From Echinostoma caproni (lineage: Eukaryota; Platyhelminthes; Trematoda; Plagiorchiida; Echinostomatidae), in NCBI GenBank assembly GCA_900618425.1, contig UZAN01043722.1, positions 10,191 to 33,897 of the forward strand: a stretch of 23,707 nucleotides of DNA, given 5' to 3'. The notes beneath the pieces were generated by a model. That model saw only the letters and a program-made list of their open reading frames with translations. It was not told where the DNA came from and ran no database searches. The position numbers were made by a program, and so were the translations under genes. This document shows, in pieces, positions 21,403 through 23,707 of this stretch (positions are counted from its first letter, which is position 1; every line of letters begins with the position of its first letter).

Positions 21403-22288
21403 GTAAATGCGAATAACTGTTCATAATTCACTTCTGCAATGGTTCTTGAAATTTCTTTTCACTTCTGGATACTAGATGATGTTTTATTTCTCTTGAATCA
21501 CATGTTATCCTGCGTTGTGATGTAGATTAATTGGAATATCTCTTAGGTATCACAACTATGTCACTTGTTGTTTAGCTTGACTTTGAATCTGTTTCGGTAG
21601 CATTAAAGTTATAGGGAATAACTTTATAGTATCAAGGATTAGTTTAGTATTGCCAAACAATCAGATCACCGTAGTCGTTTATTGAGAATCCGCTAGTTTT
21701 CAGATGACAAGTATTGTGAACATCCATACACTGTCGAGAAGGAGTGTTAGCTTGATTGAGCTGTTGTGGATTTTCTGTTTGGGTTTTCTGTAGTTCACGT
21801 ATCGTTAGTGTGATCTCATTTTCAGAATTGTTTCCTTTGATATTGATTATGGAGTCCTTGTGCTTGATTTTGGGTATCAACTTCTGCTCGCTCTAATATT
21901 TTCTGTGTTTGTTTTCCTTGTGTAGTCAAAGCCTTTCTGGAGGAAGCCAAAAAGGAATTTCTCGAAAAATGGGAGAAACCCACGCAGGTATCTTGCGAAG
22001 GCTTAATTGATCTTTTTCAGAATACCGCTACATTGGATGCATTCGATAGAATAAAAACTCTTGGAACAGGATCTTTTGGACGTGTTATGCTAGTACAACA
22101 TAAATCAAGCAAAAACTACTATGCCATGAAGATCCTAGACAAACAAAAAGTAACGAAGTCGATTAGTTTCGACGGCTTCTCTCCTACAGGTTGTCAAACT
22201 GAAACAAGTGGAGCATACGCTCAATGAAAAACGTATCCTGCAAGCTATTTCCTTCCCATTTCTAGTACGATTGGATTATCACTTCAAG
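21360..22288 (+). CDS. PKA-C: cAMP-dependent protein kinase catalytic subunit, 5' part (exons 1-4)
   Basis: The product is a Ser/Thr kinase that phosphorylates proteins after cAMP releases it from its regulatory subunits. Four coding exons (21360-21402, 21926-21987, 22021-22149, 22190-22288) splice in frame to 111 residues. Visible in order: [10 protein letters not shown] with Gly2 for N-myristoylation; A-helix [15 protein letters not shown]; glycine-rich ATP loop GTGSFGRV (about residues 51-58); catalytic lysine in YAMKIL (about 73); and the C-helix glutamate in LNEKRIL (about 92). The catalytic loop, DFG and activation loop lie beyond the window. All introns have GT-AG ends. The start is secure because the myristoylation motif follows the ATG directly. 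Introns 2 and 3 are only 33 and 40 nt. A degraded LINE lies in the downstream intron. Nothing suggests the kinase itself is broken. Confidence 0.95.
21403..21925 (+). other. PKA intron 1 (523 nt)
   Basis: GTAAAT to TGTAG. I see no transposon or RNA gene inside. A 78-codon frame on the opposite strand shows no motif. Confidence 0.85.
21926..21987 (+). CDS. PKA-C: PKA catalytic subunit exon 2
   Basis: 62 nt. The acceptor TTTTCCTTGTGTAG ends at 21925 and donor GTATCT starts at 21988. It encodes most of the A-helix, ending in KPTQ. Confidence 0.93.
21988..22020 (+). other. PKA intron 2, 33 nt, stop-free
   Basis: GTATCT to TTTTTCAG. The length is a multiple of three and it has no in-frame stop, so retention would add eleven residues ([11 protein letters not shown]) between the A-helix and the kinase core. 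Confidence 0.9.
22021..22149 (+). CDS. PKA-C: PKA catalytic subunit exon 3
   Basis: 129 nt, phase 0 at both ends. The acceptor TTTTTCAG ends at 22020 and donor GTAACG starts at 22150. It encodes the start of the kinase fold with the ATP loop and the catalytic lysine. Confidence 0.95.
22150..22189 (+). other. PKA intron 3, 40 nt
   Basis: GTAACG to CCTACAG. The length is not a multiple of three; retention would shift the frame and stop soon after, at 22225-22227. Confidence 0.9.
22190..22288 (+). CDS. PKA-C: PKA catalytic subunit exon 4
   Basis: 99 nt, phase 0. The acceptor TCTCCTACAG ends at 22189 and donor GTAGGT starts at 22289. It encodes the B/C-helix region with the salt-bridge glutamate. 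Confidence 0.95.
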
Positions 22289-22800
22289 GTAGGTCATCTC
22301 CATGTTTTGTATTCGATTTAAGGCCTTATCCTTCTTATGAAACAATGTTGCGGTTTTGTAACACGATTTGAGACACCTACCACATCTTCGCTATACTTGG
22401 TCATCCCTAATGCATCGAGTATATGCAGCTGCAGCTCAACCGGTGCTGCTACATGATCTATAAACTTGGTCGTTAAGGAAAGATAGGCTGAGGATTTTGG
22501 AACACCGCTCTCTGCTCCGTTTTGCACGAGCTTGATGTAGAATTCACACAGCCGGTCTGGAGTTAGTCTCTGAGCTTAAGGTGATCGTAGTCGCGTCGTG
22601 GAGCAGGTAATCAACCCCTCAGACTGATTTGATTGGATCATCTATTCCGCATGTCACCTGATAGAATTCTCTGAATTGCGCTGCTTACCGAGATAGCTAG
22701 TGGGTGAATGATTAAAGCTAGTCAAAATAAAACCTGACACGAGGATATGAAAGCACGCGTGTGAATCAGGATGGTTTTAGACTTTATCGAGGTTGTTTCG
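22289..22800. other. Start of PKA intron 4
   Basis: The next kinase exon was not found before the window edge, so this intron is at least 1.4 kb. It contains the opposite-strand frame described separately and, further on, a decayed LINE. Confidence 0.6.
22381..22556 (-). other. Protein-like open frame opposite PKA intron 4
   Basis: The minus strand is open from about 22580 to 22318, crossing this interval. It contains DRLCEFYIKLVQNG and VELQLHILDALGMTKYSEDV, which look like real helical protein. It is bounded by a possible acceptor (ACTCCAG, ending at 22557) and a strong donor-like GTAGGT (starting at 22380). There is no ATG at its beginning. It could be an exon of a nested antisense gene, a pseudogene piece or a transposon fragment. 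I do not recognise the family. Confidence 0.3.
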
Positions 22801-23707
22801 GCCACCTCTTCACTTTTCGCCAAGCCCTACAGTACGACATTCACTTCGTAGACCCACCATCTCTGTCATTCTGAAAGCGGCCTTCGACTCTAAATTTTTT
22901 ATTACACACTCAAGTTGAACAGCAGACGGGGCGAACCCCATAGTCACGAGGACCTGCTGCTCAGTGATGGTAACCGGCAACCTAAGCCCCCGGACTTGGA
23001 GTGGAGAACCACATACGGCGCTGCCTATCCTTGGAGGGCGTGCCCGAGAAGTTTATTCCAGTGTTATGATCCCTTTATGCTGATAGCCGCAGTCGAGTTC
23101 GAGCTTACGACACTTTTTCGCTCGAGTGCACCACGGAAAGTGTTCGTCAGGATTTCCCTCTCTCCCTCCTTTTTATTTAACTTTGTTACAGATATGATTA
23201 TGGAGACAGCCCTATTCTCGTGCGAGGACAGTGGCATCGATTTGCTCCCAGGTGGCAGACCGTCTGATCTAGAGTATGCAGACGACATTTTGCTGCTAAA
23301 TCAGCGAGCTTTTATCGATAGCTTGAGTGCTAGTATAGTCATGTTCGGTATGCGTTTTGCACCTTCAACGTGCAAAATGTTGCTCCAAGATTGCGTTAGT
23401 CCAGCACCCACCCTCACTCTAAGTGGGGAGGTTATGGAGCAGGTGGATTAATTTCTTTATTTGGGCAGCTACATCTCACCCGGTGGACGTATCGCAAATG
23501 AAGTGTTAGCTCGCGTACAGAAGGCTCGGTTGGCATTTGCCAAATTAATATATCTGTGGCCCCGTCGCGAGATCTGGCTGTCTGTGAAGAGTCGATATCC
23601 GCGGCAGTTCGGCCAGTTCTGCTATATGGCGCAGAAACGTGGCCATTAAAGAAACATGACAAAGATAGACTGTCGGTGCTTGAACACCGCTGTCTACGCA
23701 GCATTGC
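22800..23707 (+). pseudogene. RTE-like non-LTR retrotransposon reverse transcriptase, frameshifted, runs off window
   Basis: Pieces of one reverse transcriptase appear in order but in changing frames. FTFRQAL is near 22809. KAAFDS, the first catalytic aspartate block, is at 22874-22891. SPSFLFNFVTDMIM is near 23164-23205. EYADDILLL, the second catalytic box with both aspartates intact, is at about 23272-23298. Then come FGMRFAPSTCKMLLQD, and after an in-frame stop (23449-23451) LGSYISPGGR and KARLAFAKL. A further frameshift near 23595-23610 leads to LLYGAETWP and HRCLRSI at the edge. At least three frame changes and one stop make it non-functional. It sits in the kinase intron in the same orientation as the gene. 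The C-terminal blocks resemble LINE proteins common in flukes; RTE placement is by eye. Confidence 0.85.

Noticed and set aside
22033..22227. 64-codon frame starting [11 protein letters not shown] as a separate short kinase
   Set aside because: It reads through the 40-nt intron 3 in a shifted frame. Its true context is exon 3 of the spliced kinase.

Overview
The window looks like nuclear DNA from a parasitic flatworm, most likely a digenean fluke. Four observations support this. (1) The right side holds the first four coding exons of a protein kinase A catalytic subunit gene, interrupted by very small introns of 33 and 40 nt, a size typical of the 5' parts of fluke genes. (2) There are tRNA-derived SINEs carrying a hammerhead ribozyme with the same core layout as the schistosome Sm-alpha family. 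(3) There are decayed non-LTR retrotransposons, one of a type abundant in flukes. (4) The window is gene-poor, with long simple-sequence tracts. Base composition looks less AT-rich than I would expect for Schistosoma, so another fluke family is possible. That is a judgement by eye, not a count.

Layout: 1-1080 is intergenic with GAT and TCG triplet tracts. 1090-3577 is a SINE cluster: tail and head fragments at 1090-1268, a plus-strand hammerhead copy at about 1928-2092, a near-complete minus-strand copy at 3056-3341, and a second tRNA-like SINE family at 3361-3577 that shares the same 3' tail. 3578-5400 is unassigned apart from a GGT tract and one ambiguous base at 4210. 5410-6550 is a fold-back structure: two 338-bp inverted arms with no mismatch seen, a 321-bp spacer, and a 21-bp minisatellite at the outer end of each arm. 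6725-10520 is non-coding with TG, CT and GATC microsatellites. 10522-11007 is a TATC array with a higher-order repeat of about 122 bp. 11100-12320 holds pieces of a CR1/Jockey-like LINE on the minus strand. 12320-21359 is mostly unassigned, with three open frames of uncertain status; the best is a possible exon at 18811-19061 bounded by good splice signals.

21360-22288 is the protein kinase A start: myristoylation site, A-helix, glycine loop, catalytic lysine and C-helix glutamate. Its fourth intron runs past the window edge. That intron contains an unexplained protein-like open frame on the opposite strand and a frameshifted LINE reverse transcriptase with an intact YADD box at 22800-23707.

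Only the kinase is a confidently functional protein gene. The most interesting material is the hammerhead-bearing SINE cluster, the fold-back element and the 33-nt stop-free intron of the kinase.
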